DNA of 64,000 nt from Streptomyces griseorubiginosus (GTDB lineage Bacteria > Actinomycetota > Actinomycetes > Streptomycetales > Streptomycetaceae): NCBI RefSeq assembly GCF_001514195.1, contig NZ_KQ948743.1:298017-362016 (forward strand). The letters run 5' to 3'. Under the pieces are notes generated by a model. It saw nothing but the letters and a program-made list of their open reading frames with translations, was not told the origin of the DNA and ran no database searches. Positions 1-8,170 of this stretch are shown here, piece after piece; the stretch's first letter is position 1, and each line of letters starts with the position of its first letter. The position numbers were made by a program, and so were the translations under genes.

Positions 1-1
1 C

Positions 2-514
2 ACCCAGCACCTGATCGACCTGGGCCACACCCGGATCGCCTACATCCGCGGCGAGGAGGACCTCGAGAGCACCTCCGTGCGCTTCCAGGGCTTCGAGGAC
101 GCGATGCGGCTGGCCGGCCTGAAGGTGGACCCGCGCATGGTCGCGTCCTGCGACTTCTCGTACGCCAGTGGATTCCGTACGGCCACGCAGCTGATCTCCG
201 AGCACCGGCCGACGGCGATCGTGGCCGGCGCGGACCTCATGGCGCTCGGCGCCGTCGACGCGGCGCGGGCGAGCGGTCTGGACGTGCCGAGCGAGTTCTC
301 GGTCGTCGGCTTCGACGACCTCCCGCAGGCGGCGCAGAGCTTCCCCGGCCTGACCACCGTGCGCCAGCCGCTGCACGACATGGGGCAGAAGGCGGCCCGC
401 GCACTGCTGTCGCTCATCGAGGGGCAGAAGCTGCTCATGGAGCACATGGAGGTGGGCACACAGCTGGTGATCCGCAACTCGACGGCTCCGCCGCGGAGGG
501 GCGCGGAGGGGTGA
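2..514 (+). CDS. LacI/GalR-family repressor, C-terminal part (5' end outside window)
   Basis: The frame is open from the left edge and gives 170 residues to a TGA stop, all from the sugar-binding (periplasmic-binding-protein-like) domain of a LacI/GalR repressor. Family landmarks are HLIDLGHTRIAYI at the start, a central FQGFEDAMR segment, and VPSEFSVVGFDDLP followed by TTVRQPLHDM near the end. The DNA-binding helix-turn-helix lies outside the window, so the operator cannot be predicted. Such proteins release DNA when a sugar or sugar phosphate binds this domain. The nearest sugar genes to the right are 5 kb away, so its target is probably to the left. The family is certain; the ligand is unknown. 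The stop codon is the first copy of a repeated GTGAGCCGC motif. Confidence 0.93.
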   Translation, partial: TQHLIDLGHTRIAYIRGEEDLESTSVRFQGFEDAMRLAGLKVDPRMVASCDFSYASGFRTATQLISEHRPTAIVAGADLMALGAVDAARASGLDVPSEFSVVGFDDLPQAAQSFPGLTTVRQPLHDMGQKAARALLSLIEGQKLLMEHMEVGTQLVIRNSTAPPRRGAEG

Positions 515-642
515 GCCGCACATCCTGGCGCGGCGGGGGTGTCGAAAGGTGAGCCGCGCATCCTGCCGCAGCGAGGCGCCCAGGGGTGAGCCGCACATCC
601 TGCCGTGCCGAAGTGCCGAGAGGTGAGCCGCGCATCGCTCAC
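511..642. repeat. Four imperfect 37-38 bp direct repeats between convergent genes
   Basis: The core GTGAGCCGCRCATC starts at 511, 549, 586 and 623, giving periods of 38, 37 and 37 bp. The first copy contains the TGA stop of the LacI gene. The last copy continues into GCTCAC and so forms a GTGAGC/GCTCAC hairpin whose right arm carries the stop of the converging gene. Sequence between cores is only partly conserved. No protein-coding role is apparent. Confidence 0.85.
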
Positions 643-1055
643 GGGCTCGAGCCGGCTCCGTCCAGCAGCGCCGCGACGCGCTCGGCCGTCTTCTGCGCCG
701 CACGCTGCTTGACCAGTCCTTCTTTCGCGACAGCCCGTACGTGCACAGTGGTGGTCCACTCGCCCTTGCGCGTCGCGTCCATGGTCACCACGACCGGGTT
801 CATGCTGAGGTATCCGCCCCCGGTGAGCACGCGGAACGTCACCCGGTCCGCGCCGGCCTCCAACGGCTCCGGGGCCGCGCCATCGGCAAGCTGAACGAGC
901 ACGGTACGGACATGCTCGACCGCGGGATCGAACGCCAGCGGCAGTTCGCGGTCGAACTCGGCGACATCGTTCTTGAGGAACCGCGAGGCGAACTTCCCGC
1001 CCTTGTTGATACGGCCGAGGGCCTCCGCCAGGAGCTCGTCCTCCGATTGCCGCAT
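639..1055 (-). CDS. Hypothetical protein, 138 aa
   Basis: I do not recognise this protein. It has no signal peptide or membrane segment and is rich in charged residues. The N-terminal half (RQSEDELLAEALGRIN) looks helical. The middle alternates hydrophobic and polar residues, as in a beta-sheet (YLSMNPVVVTMDATRKGEWT), and the C-terminal part is again helical. AGGGGG sits about seven bases before the ATG, which supports this start. It converges with the LacI gene across the tandem repeats and is divergent from the DUF2975/HTH pair. High GC at third positions supports real coding. Function unknown. Confidence 0.7.
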   Translation of the reverse strand: MRQSEDELLAEALGRINKGGKFASRFLKNDVAEFDRELPLAFDPAVEHVRTVLVQLADGAAPEPLEAGADRVTFRVLTGGGYLSMNPVVVTMDATRKGEWTTTVHVRAVAKEGLVKQRAAQKTAERVAALLDGAGSSP

Positions 1056-1146
1056 CCGGCACCCCCTGCACTCGCCTGCCCGGTCGGCACGGCTGCGCCA
1101 AGACTGCGCCCTCGCACCGGGGGTTTCAACAACCCTTGCCTCACCC

Positions 1147-1185
1147 TATCGTTTCTCGATAGATTTCCATCGTCATTCGATGGAA
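1147..1185 (+). promoter_or_regulatory. Two ATCG-N5-CGAT palindromes upstream of DUF2975/HTH pair
   Basis: ATCGTTTCTCGAT lies at 1148-1160, inside TATCG-N5-CGATA. ATCGTCATTCGAT lies at 1169-1181, inside the 8-bp inverted repeat TTCCATCG/CGATGGAA. Their centres are 21 bp apart, two helical turns, and the second ends ten bases before the start codon at 1195. This is the expected layout for a dimeric repressor acting on its own operon, most simply the HTH protein encoded at 1680. Confidence 0.7.
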
Positions 1186-1194
1186 GGTGGAGGC

Positions 1195-1680
1195 ATGGGA
1201 AAACTCGCCGTGCGGGCGCTGCGCGCCGTGCTCGTCGTGGTGCTCACCGGCACCGTGGGCGTACAGGTACTGATGGTGTGGGCGTTGGCCACCGACCCCG
1301 AGGACGGGTCCATGCCGCTGACGCTCATGCGCCTGATCACCATCCTGGGCATGGTCTCGGTCCAGGTCACCGGGGTCTGCGTCTGGCGCCTGGTGACGAT
1401 GGTGCGCCGCGGGACGGTGTTCTCCCACGGCGCCTTCCGGTACGTGGACGGCATCATCGGTGCCATCACCTCCGCCTCCCTCCTGTGGTTCGCGGTCACC
1501 GCCGTCAACGCGCCGGGCCAGCGGGACGATCCGGGAGTCAGCGTCATCATGGCCGGCATCGGCCTCGCCATTCTGGGGGTCGCTCTCATCGTGCTCGTCC
1601 TGCGGACACTGCTCGCCCAAGCCGTGGCACGCGATGTCGAAGCGGCCCGGATGCAGGCCGAGTTGAACGAGGTGATCTGA
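1195..1680 (+). CDS. DUF2975-type four-helix membrane protein
   Basis: This 161-residue protein has four predicted membrane helices, at about residues 8-30, 42-62, 83-103 and 114-140, with a basic, cytoplasmic-looking C-terminal tail. Topology, size and linkage to a small Cro/C1 regulator match the DUF2975 (YoaS-like) family, whose biochemical role is not established. The ATG at 1195 is preceded by GGAAGGTGGAGG, a strong ribosome site. The stop overlaps the start of the HTH gene (TGATG), so the two are translationally coupled. A pair of palindromes lies just upstream. I infer that the small regulator represses both genes. Confidence 0.82.
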   Translation: MGKLAVRALRAVLVVVLTGTVGVQVLMVWALATDPEDGSMPLTLMRLITILGMVSVQVTGVCVWRLVTMVRRGTVFSHGAFRYVDGIIGAITSASLLWFAVTAVNAPGQRDDPGVSVIMAGIGLAILGVALIVLVLRTLLAQAVARDVEAARMQAELNEVI

Positions 1681-1946
1681 TGCCGATCACCGTCGACATC
1701 GACGTGATGCTGGCCAAGCGCAAGATGTCCGTGGGGGAACTCGCGGAACGGGTGGGGATCACGCCCGCCAACCTCGCGGTCCTCAAGAACGGCCGCGCCA
1801 AGGCGGTGCGCTTCACGACGCTCGCCGCGCTCTGCGAGGTGCTCCAGTGCCAGCCGGGGGATCTGCTGCGGTGGGAGACGGACGGCGAGAGCGTGACGTC
1901 AAGGACAGGTGCCGACACCGGAGCGTCGGACGCGTCCGCGTCCTGA
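1680..1946 (+). CDS. YozG-like Cro/C1-type HTH regulator
   Basis: This is an 88-residue DNA-binding protein. The helix-turn-helix spans about residues 13-60, with MSVGELAERVGITPANLAVLK followed by RFTTLAALCEVLQCQPGDLL, the usual shape of the small XRE/YozG regulators found next to DUF2975 genes. The C-terminal 20 residues are Ser/Thr/Asp-rich and look disordered. Its ATG overlaps the preceding stop. Autoregulation through the two ATCG-N5-CGAT palindromes at 1148-1181 is the simplest model. The effector is unknown. Confidence 0.85.
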   Translation: MPITVDIDVMLAKRKMSVGELAERVGITPANLAVLKNGRAKAVRFTTLAALCEVLQCQPGDLLRWETDGESVTSRTGADTGASDASAS

Positions 1947-1993
1947 CGGCCGCGCTGAGCGGAGTCCGCGGCGGCCGTCCGAACCGCACTCCG

Positions 1994-2917
1994 TCACCCC
2001 TCGGCCAGCTCCTTGCTGTAGACCGTGGACGAGCGCCGGACCGTCATGCCGAGGCGCTCGTACAGCGACAGCGCGCCGGTGTCCGAGTGGGTCCACAGCG
2101 TGCAGCCCCGCTTGCCCTGCCGGTGGAAGGCCAGGAAGGACTCCCGCAGGAGCACGCGCGCTATGCCCCGGTTGCGCTGATCCTTCCGGACCGCGACCCG
2201 CTCGACGTACCCCTCGTCGTCGCCCGGGACGTCCAGGGACAGCACCGCGCCCACGAGTTGGTCACCGGCGAAGGCGAGCGGTGACGCCGCAGGGTCGAAG
2301 GTGGGCAGTTCGACCGTGTGCCGGGCCCACTCCGGGTAGCTCTTCCGCCGCTGCTGCCACTCGTCGAACGCGTCCTCGGTGAGCTGGTACACGCTCCGCT
2401 CGTCACCCGCCTCGAAGGCTCGGACCGTGACGCCGGCCGGAGGCTCGGGCACATCCGGTTCGCACGGCATCGCGAACTCGAGGAGCCACTCGGTGACGAG
2501 CGGGGTGTACCCGCCGGACCGCAGGAGTACGACCGCCGCCTGATCGCTGTCGGGGACGGTCTGGGCGAGGCGGTCACCGCCGAACCGGCGGGCCCGGTCC
2601 TCGGTCCAGGCGAGCAGGAGTCCGCCCAGGCCCCGGCCGGTGTGCGCGGGATGGACGTGGACCGTGGCGCGTCGGCCTCTCACCCGGGCCCAGCCGGCCA
2701 GTCCTCCGGCGGAGTCGTGCAGGAGGACCGACTCGGACGGCGCCTCCGCCGCCGGTGTGCCGAGGTCGGCGGCGACGCTGTCGACGCCCGTGGCGGCACG
2801 ACCGTGCAGCGCGAGCTCGCACGCGGTGACCAGTCGATGAACCTCGGGAGCGTCTGAGGTTGTTGCCGGTCTGGAGTGGTACCCCACCGGCAGCAGCTGG
2901 GAAGAGAGACCGGACAT
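1994..2917 (-). CDS. GNAT N-acetyltransferase with two GNAT domains
   Basis: The protein has 307 residues from the ATG at 2917. It contains two acetyl-CoA-binding GNAT folds. The first has the pantetheine-loop motif HTGRGLGGLLLAW, the second VRKDQRNRGIARVLLRE followed by SLYERLGMTV. The first domain may be degenerate, as is common in tandem GNATs. The substrate cannot be predicted; relatives acetylate small amines, antibiotics or protein termini. An alternative in-frame ATG at 2935 would add six residues; CAGGG seven bases upstream favours 2917. The gene stands alone, divergent from the lectin-anti-sigma gene. Confidence 0.85.
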   Translation of the reverse strand: MSGLSSQLLPVGYHSRPATTSDAPEVHRLVTACELALHGRAATGVDSVAADLGTPAAEAPSESVLLHDSAGGLAGWARVRGRRATVHVHPAHTGRGLGGLLLAWTEDRARRFGGDRLAQTVPDSDQAAVVLLRSGGYTPLVTEWLLEFAMPCEPDVPEPPAGVTVRAFEAGDERSVYQLTEDAFDEWQQRRKSYPEWARHTVELPTFDPAASPLAFAGDQLVGAVLSLDVPGDDEGYVERVAVRKDQRNRGIARVLLRESFLAFHRQGKRGCTLWTHSDTGALSLYERLGMTVRRSSTVYSKELAEG

Positions 2918-3335
2918 GGGTGCACCCTGGATCATCCGTACGTCCCTGTCACCTGATTTACGGCTCCCGCATCGCATGGAAACGGTTGCCTCACCGCAGG
3001 GGACCGGCTCCCGAACCGCAGGGGACCCGCCGCCGACGCGCGGCGACCGGCAGGAGGCGGCCTCAGTCGCCCCGCAATTCGGACCATTCCGAGCGCCATC
3101 CCGAATTCACCCCGGCGCTACCGAAGGTAACAGTGGGGAATTCCGAACCCTTTGAACATCGGTCAGCCCAACTCCTTGTTCCTGGTGAGTAGCGTGTGCG
3201 AAGGTAAGCCTCGCTTAAGGCGGACCGGTCCTGACCAGCCAACATGGCCGCCTTCAGGTATGTACCAACCAGTCCCCGCTTTCCGACAGAGCGTCAATTC
3301 GCATGCCTTCTGCCGTTGGAAAGGAAATTGGCCCT
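2918..3335. other. 418-bp intergenic region with scattered GAATTC/TTCCGA palindromes
   Basis: This separates the GNAT gene from the lectin gene. I see no convincing gene. It holds several short AT-richer palindromes (TCGGA-N4-TCCGA near 3083, GGAATTCC near 3138) and an iron-box-like element at 3200-3218. A TAGCGT hexamer at 3190-3195 could be a -10, but I find no well-spaced -35. Confidence 0.5.
3200..3218 (+). promoter_or_regulatory. Possible DmdR1/IdeR iron box upstream of lectin gene
   Basis: GAAGGTAAGCCTCGCTTAA matches the symmetric actinobacterial iron-box pattern TWAGGTWAGSCTWACCTWA at 15 of 19 positions. It lies about 118 bp upstream of the GTG at 3336 and just after a TAGCGT hexamer. 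If real, the lectin gene would be repressed by iron-loaded DmdR1. It is a single weak-right-half match found by eye. Confidence 0.4.
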
Positions 3336-4859
3336 GTGCAGTCCCTCCACCCCCCACGCCCGCCGTACCCGCCCCGCCCAGGGCTGATCCCCGGTGCGAC
3401 GGACCGCGAACTCAGCTCCAGGCTGAGCGACCGCGGCCCCGGACGGCAGGCCGCGATCGCGGTCCTGCTCGCCCGGCACTGGCCGTCGGCCCGCGACTAC
3501 GCCCTGCTGTGCCTGGCCTCCGCGACCCCCACCGCTCCCCTCGCGGCCACCAGCGCCTTTCACCAGTTGCTCGACCGACTGGAGGAGGGCGGCCCCGCCG
3601 GTGCGCTGCGTCCCCAACTGCTGGTCATGGTCCGCGAGACCATCCGGGCCTGGGCCGCGGACGACGACGTCTGCGCGGCCATGCCCGAACTGCACAAGCC
3701 CACCGGAGGCCGGGGACTGCACCTGGCGCAATCCGGGACGGCCGCCCACCGCAAGCTCGCCGAACGCGCCTTCGTGGCCCTGCCCGAAATCGCGCAATGC
3801 CTGTTGTGGCATACCGAGGTCGAGGCGGAGGCCATTGACATACCCGCCGGTCTGACGGGGGTCGACAAGACAACAGCCACCGCCTCTCTGGAACAGGCCC
3901 GCGAGCAATTCCGGACGGGAATCGTGCGCGCCCACAGGGAACTCGCGCCGTCCTCGGAATGCCGCTTCCACAACCGTCTGATCGATGTCGCGGTGGGCCG
4001 GGGAGTGGAACTCCCCCAGGACGTCAGGCACCATCTGACGCAATGCGCGTATTGCCGCGCGGCCGTAGAACAACTCAGTTGTTTCGACGGCGGGTTGGAG
4101 GTTCTGCTTGCCGAGGCGGTCCTCGGCTGGGGCGGCCGCCGCTATGCCGCCAGCAGACCCGGACGCAGCGGTCCCGCGGACTGGGCTGCCACGGGGACCG
4201 GCGCTGGTCCGGTACCGGGACGGCACCGGAGCGGAGGGGACGGCAGGCAGCGGGCGATGGTGGCCATCGGCGCGGGTCTCACCTCGCTCGCCCTGCTGGC
4301 GGGCATCCTCGCCGTGCGCGGTTGGTCCGACGACGGCCCTGGTCACCTCGCCGAACCTGCCTGGGGCGGGGCGACCACCTCAGCCCCGGACCACGGCACC
4401 CCGTCGGCTTCTTCGTCTCCGTCCACCGCTTCGGCCGTCGGCTCCGGGGCGGAGACCGACGGCCGCCTGCACAACGCCGCCACCGGGCTCTGCCTGGACG
4501 TCGAAGGCGCGCTCGATTCCGGCGCGCATCTCCGACTGGCGCAGTGCTCGTCCTCCCTGTCACAGGAGTGGTCGTACGAGTTCGACGGCTCGCTGCGCAG
4601 CGGCGCCGACCCCTCCCTGTGTCTGACGGCCGACGCGGCCGGCGGGACGGTGCGTCTGGCCTCCTGCGACGAGCAGGACGCGGCGACCGCGTACGTCCTG
4701 AGCGCCGGCGGGGAGATCCTGCTGGACGAGCACCAGGGCCTCGCCCTGGCCGCGGAGCCCGGCACGGCGCCGCCCCGCGTGGTGGTGACGGAACGCGACG
4801 GCTCGCAGGAACAGCGCTGGTCCTTCGATGACGAGGAGGAACCCAGCTCCCGCACGTGA
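3336..4859 (+). CDS. Membrane protein with zinc-finger anti-sigma-like region and ricin-type lectin domain
   Basis: The protein has 507 residues. The N-terminal 230 resemble a degenerate sigma-70-like/regulatory helical region. A zf-HC2-like zinc site follows: H233-x3-C237-x2-C240, with C209 upstream as a possible further ligand. A single membrane helix lies at about 308-328, then a Ser/Thr/Pro linker, then a ricin B-type beta-trefoil at about 375-500 (NAATGLCLDVEG, LSQEWSY). The topology suggests a cytoplasmic anti-sigma-like sensor and an external sugar-binding head. GTG at 3336 is preferred because GGAAAGGA precedes it by about nine bases; an in-frame ATG lies at 3303. No partner sigma gene is adjacent. 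It may respond to cell-wall or plant glycans, which is inference. Confidence 0.8.
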   Translation: MQSLHPPRPPYPPRPGLIPGATDRELSSRLSDRGPGRQAAIAVLLARHWPSARDYALLCLASATPTAPLAATSAFHQLLDRLEEGGPAGALRPQLLVMVRETIRAWAADDDVCAAMPELHKPTGGRGLHLAQSGTAAHRKLAERAFVALPEIAQCLLWHTEVEAEAIDIPAGLTGVDKTTATASLEQAREQFRTGIVRAHRELAPSSECRFHNRLIDVAVGRGVELPQDVRHHLTQCAYCRAAVEQLSCFDGGLEVLLAEAVLGWGGRRYAASRPGRSGPADWAATGTGAGPVPGRHRSGGDGRQRAMVAIGAGLTSLALLAGILAVRGWSDDGPGHLAEPAWGGATTSAPDHGTPSASSSPSTASAVGSGAETDGRLHNAATGLCLDVEGALDSGAHLRLAQCSSSLSQEWSYEFDGSLRSGADPSLCLTADAAGGTVRLASCDEQDAATAYVLSAGGEILLDEHQGLALAAEPGTAPPRVVVTERDGSQEQRWSFDDEEEPSSRT

Positions 4860-4884
4860 GCGCCCGGGGAGCTGTGTGGGGAGG

Positions 4885-4908
4885 GGGGCGGATCCAGCGG
4901 TCCGCCCC
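4885..4908. terminator. Hairpin between convergent lectin and DinB genes
   Basis: GGGGCGGA (4885-4892) pairs with TCCGCCCC (4901-4908) across an eight-base loop. It lies between two converging stops and could end both transcripts. There is no T-tract, as is usual in Streptomyces. Confidence 0.65.
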
Positions 4909-4916
4909 GGGCGGCC

Positions 4917-5432
4917 CTAGTAGTACCCCTTCGCCCCGTCGAGCAGCTCCCGCACGATGTCCGCGTGGCCCGCGTGCCGGCCCGTCTCCTCGACGAGGTG
5001 GATGAGCATCCAGCGGAGGTTGGCCTTGGCGGACTGGTAGTCGGGGTGGCGGCCGACGTCGTCCAGGGATGCCTCGGCCACGATCTCGTTGCTCCGGGCG
5101 CACTGGGCCTCGTACTCCGAGAGCAGCTGCTTCAGCGAGATGCCGTCGGTGTGCCACTCCGCGTCCTCGGCCGTCTCGTCGAAGGAGGGGTTCTGCGTCT
5201 TGTCGCCGCCCAGGAACAGCACCTCCAGCCAGGTGTGCTCGACCCACCGCATATGGCTGATGAGCCCAGCCATCGTCATCGCCGGCGAGCTCGGGACGAC
5301 GGAGCGGTGTGCGTCGGCCTCGCTCAGGCCCTCGCACTTCCATCTCAGGATCTGGCGTTGCAGGTCCAGCCAGCCGACGAGCGCGGTGCGTTCGTCGGCC
5401 TGGAAAGGGGGACGCTCAAGTGAAAATGACAT
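4917..5432 (-). CDS. DinB-family (DUF664) protein
   Basis: The protein has 171 residues and forms the four-helix DinB/DUF664 fold. The likely metal ligands are His60 (LISHMRWVEHTW) and the C-terminal pair in GRHAGHADIVREL (His153, His156). Many actinobacterial members of this superfamily are mycothiol-dependent S-transferases or isomerases acting in detoxification; the substrate cannot be read here. The length is normal and no fusion is seen. It is monocistronic and converges with the lectin gene across a hairpin. Confidence 0.88.
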   Translation of the reverse strand: MSFSLERPPFQADERTALVGWLDLQRQILRWKCEGLSEADAHRSVVPSSPAMTMAGLISHMRWVEHTWLEVLFLGGDKTQNPSFDETAEDAEWHTDGISLKQLLSEYEAQCARSNEIVAEASLDDVGRHPDYQSAKANLRWMLIHLVEETGRHAGHADIVRELLDGAKGYY

Positions 5433-5685
5433 GCCCGCACGTTAGGGCGCCCGGTCTCCGGACGCCGCCGAATTACGAAGCATGATCAACCGGGCAGACC
5501 CCGGGGACGCCGTCAGTCAGGACGTCCAGGCTGCCGCACACCACCTGCCTCACCCCTCGCGATGGGGTGTGTGTCAATCTGGACGTCGCCCAGCACGGTG
5601 TCGGCAGCGGTGCCTGCGGTCCCCGCGTCCAGCCCCGGTACGTACGCCACGCCCAGCCCGTCAGTCTCACCCTCGGATTCCGCAC
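5433..5685. other. Intergenic region upstream of GH95 gene
   Basis: This 253-bp divergent region separates the DinB and GH95 genes. I see no gene and no strong palindrome or promoter. An in-frame ATG at 5482 would add 68 low-complexity residues to the GH95 protein; it is rejected as a start because the GH95 fold begins at MLKLWYRRPA. Confidence 0.5.
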
Positions 5686-8055
5686 ATGCTGAAACTCTGG
5701 TACCGCCGTCCCGCCGAAGGCTTCGCCCAGTCGCTGCCCCTGGGCAACGGCTCCCTCGGCGCCATGGTGCCGGGCCGCCCGGCCCACGAGCGCGTCGACC
5801 TCAACGCCGACACGCTGTGGTCCGGCGGCCCCGTCGCCCCCGCCGACCACGACCCCGCGCAGCACCTGAGCGCACTGCGCCGGGCGGTGCTCGACGACCA
5901 CGACCACGTGCGCGCCGAGGAGCTCGCGACGCGCATGCAGGGACCCGACACCCAGGCCTACCAGCCCCTGGGCGCCCTGCTCCTGGATCTCGGTCACGGC
6001 GACGACGTCAACGAGTACCGCAGGGAGCTGGACCTGGCCGACGCCGTGTGCACGGTGGCCTACACCGCCGACGGGGTCCGACACACCCGCGAGCTGTTCG
6101 TCTCCGCGGTCGCCGGCGTCCTCGTGATCCGCCTCGGCTGCGACACACCGGGGGCACTGTCCTTCACCGCCCGTCTGGAGTCGGCCCACCCGGGCTCGGC
6201 GCCCGGCCCGGCGGTCTCCGGCCGGGCCCCCGCCCACATCGAGTTCGAGGGCACGGGACCCGACGCGGTCCGCTACACCCCCGACGCGGGAACCGGGTTC
6301 GCGGCCGCCCTACGTGTCGTCCCGGACGAGGGCACCGTCGTCGCCGATCCCCTGACCGGCGCCCTGCGACTGACCGGCGCCACCACCGCCACCGTCCTGG
6401 TCGCCGCCGCCACCGGCTTCCGCGGGTGGGACGTGCCGCCCGACGGCCCCGAATCCGGCCCCGAGGCCGAGGTCGCCCGGCTGCTCGATGCCGCCGCCGG
6501 GATTCCGTACCACCGCCTGCGGGCCGAGCACCTCGCGGACCACCGCGCCCTGCACGACCGGACCGTCCTCAGCCTGGGCCACGACCCGGCGCTGGAGGGG
6601 CTGCCCACCGACGAACGGCTCGCCGCCGTGCGCTCCGGCGCGGACGACCCGGGCCTGACCGCGCTCCAGTTCGCGTACGGCCGCTATCTGCTCATCGCCT
6701 CCTCCCGCCCCGGCACCCAGCCCGCGAACCTCCAGGGCATCTGGAACACCCAGGTCCAGCCGCCCTGGCAGTGCGACTGGACGACCAACATCAACCTCCA
6801 GATGAACTACTGGCACGCCGAGACCACCGGCCTCTCCGCCTGCCACGAGCCGCTGTTCGACCTGATCACCGACCTCGCGACCGCAGGTCGTCGCACCGCG
6901 CGGGACTACTACGGCTGCGGAGGCTGGACGGCCCACCACAACGTGGACGTCTGGCGTACCACCCACCCGGTGCAGGGCGAACCCCAGTGGGCCAACTGGC
7001 CCTTGGCCGGTGCCTGGTTGAGTGCCCATCTGTGGGAGCACTTCCGGTTCGGCGGTGACCGCGACTTCCTCGCCGAGCGGGCCTGGCCGGTGATGCGCGA
7101 GGCCGCCGTCTTCCTGCTGGACTACCTCGTCGAGGACGGCGACGGCCACCTGGTCACCTGCCCGTCCACCTCCCCCGAGCACCGCTTCCAGGTGCCGACG
7201 CCGGGCGGGACGGCGTTCGCCGCCACCACCGCCGCCGTCACCATGGACCTGTGGCTCGTCGAGGAACTGTTCTCCAACTGCCTGGCGGCGATGAAGGAGT
7301 TGGGCCTGAGCGACCCGATCGCCGACGCCCTCGACCAGGCCCGGCGACGGCTGCCCCCGCTGCCGTACTCCCCCGGGCAGCCGCTGGCCGAGTGGCGCCA
7401 CGACGCGGTGCCCGAGGATCCGGGCCACCGCCACCTGTCCCACCTGTACGGGCTGTATCCCGGCGACCGGGTCGACGCGGAGCGCACTCCGGAACTGTTC
7501 GCCGCCACCCGGGCCGCCCTCGATCTCAGGCTGGCCCACGGTGGCGGCGGCACCGGCTGGAGCCTTGCCTGGGTGGTCACGCTCGCCGCGCGCCTGGGCG
7601 ACAGCGCCCTGGCCCACGAGAGCCTGCGCCGACTGCTGGCCGAGTCCACGTCCGACAACCTCTTCGACCTGCACCCGCCGGAACTCTTCCAGATCGACGG
7701 CAACTTCGGCGCCACGGCGGGCGTGGCGGAGATGCTGCTCCAGAGCCACACCGGCGAACTGCGGCTGCTCCCCGCGCTGCCGGACGCCTGGCGGCAGGGC
7801 ACCGTACGCGGACTGCGGGCCCGCGGCGGCGTCACCGTCGACCTCGACTGGCGGGACGGTGGCCTGGTGCACGCCGGTCTGCACCTCCCCCACCCGGGCC
7901 GCTACCGGCTTCTGCTGCCGACGCCGGGCCCGCACCCGGACGTCACGGACGACCAGCACGGGGACGTCGAGACCAGGTGGACCAACCCGGCGGCCGGGTT
8001 CACCCGCGGTGAGTTCACGGCGACACGGGCGGGCCTGCATCACGTGCGGTTCTGA
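5686..8055 (+). CDS. GH95 alpha-L-fucosidase / alpha-L-galactosidase
   Basis: The protein has 789 residues and covers the whole GH95 architecture. An N-terminal beta domain begins LWYRRPAEGFAQSLPLGNGS. The (alpha/alpha)6 barrel carries the conserved pair N368/N370 (TTNINLQMNYW), the predicted acid E498 in STSPEHRF and the residue D671 in LFQIDGNFG, matching the inverting mechanism described for bifidobacterial AfcA. A C-terminal beta domain follows. GH95 enzymes remove terminal alpha-1,2-L-fucose, and some cleave alpha-L-galactose from cereal xylan. No signal peptide is visible, so it probably acts in the cytoplasm on imported oligosaccharides. The ATG at 5686 lacks a strong ribosome site. 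The next genes, esterase and arabinofuranosidase, start after a promoter of their own. Confidence 0.92.
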   Translation: MLKLWYRRPAEGFAQSLPLGNGSLGAMVPGRPAHERVDLNADTLWSGGPVAPADHDPAQHLSALRRAVLDDHDHVRAEELATRMQGPDTQAYQPLGALLLDLGHGDDVNEYRRELDLADAVCTVAYTADGVRHTRELFVSAVAGVLVIRLGCDTPGALSFTARLESAHPGSAPGPAVSGRAPAHIEFEGTGPDAVRYTPDAGTGFAAALRVVPDEGTVVADPLTGALRLTGATTATVLVAAATGFRGWDVPPDGPESGPEAEVARLLDAAAGIPYHRLRAEHLADHRALHDRTVLSLGHDPALEGLPTDERLAAVRSGADDPGLTALQFAYGRYLLIASSRPGTQPANLQGIWNTQVQPPWQCDWTTNINLQMNYWHAETTGLSACHEPLFDLITDLATAGRRTARDYYGCGGWTAHHNVDVWRTTHPVQGEPQWANWPLAGAWLSAHLWEHFRFGGDRDFLAERAWPVMREAAVFLLDYLVEDGDGHLVTCPSTSPEHRFQVPTPGGTAFAATTAAVTMDLWLVEELFSNCLAAMKELGLSDPIADALDQARRRLPPLPYSPGQPLAEWRHDAVPEDPGHRHLSHLYGLYPGDRVDAERTPELFAATRAALDLRLAHGGGGTGWSLAWVVTLAARLGDSALAHESLRRLLAESTSDNLFDLHPPELFQIDGNFGATAGVAEMLLQSHTGELRLLPALPDAWRQGTVRGLRARGGVTVDLDWRDGGLVHAGLHLPHPGRYRLLLPTPGPHPDVTDDQHGDVETRWTNPAAGFTRGEFTATRAGLHHVRF

Positions 8056-8131
8056 ACGTGCCGTCCTGAACGGAGCGTTCTGAACGGGGCGTTCCGAACG
8101 GGGCTTTCCGAACCTACGCTTCCGAACGGCC
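8049..8131. repeat. Six imperfect 14-bp tandem repeats starting at the GH95 stop codon
   Basis: Units begin at 8049, 8063, 8077, 8091, 8105 and 8120, with consensus GTTCYGAACGGGGC. Most contain the palindrome GTTC-N-GAAC. The first unit contains the TGA stop of the GH95 gene; the last two are the most diverged. It lies 40 bp before the next promoter. It could be a decayed local duplication or a multi-site binding element. Confidence 0.8.
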
Positions 8132-8170
8132 GCATTCGTCAACCCGCCAGACAAAATCCTGCGACGGCCA

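Noticed and set aside
511..642. CRISPR-like array
   Set aside because: Only four units, with partly conserved spacer-like parts, no cas genes and stop codons inside; it is a degenerate tandem repeat.
5482..5685. Upstream extension of the GH95 protein
   Set aside because: The added 68 residues are Arg/Pro-rich and match nothing; the GH95 fold starts at the ATG at 5686.
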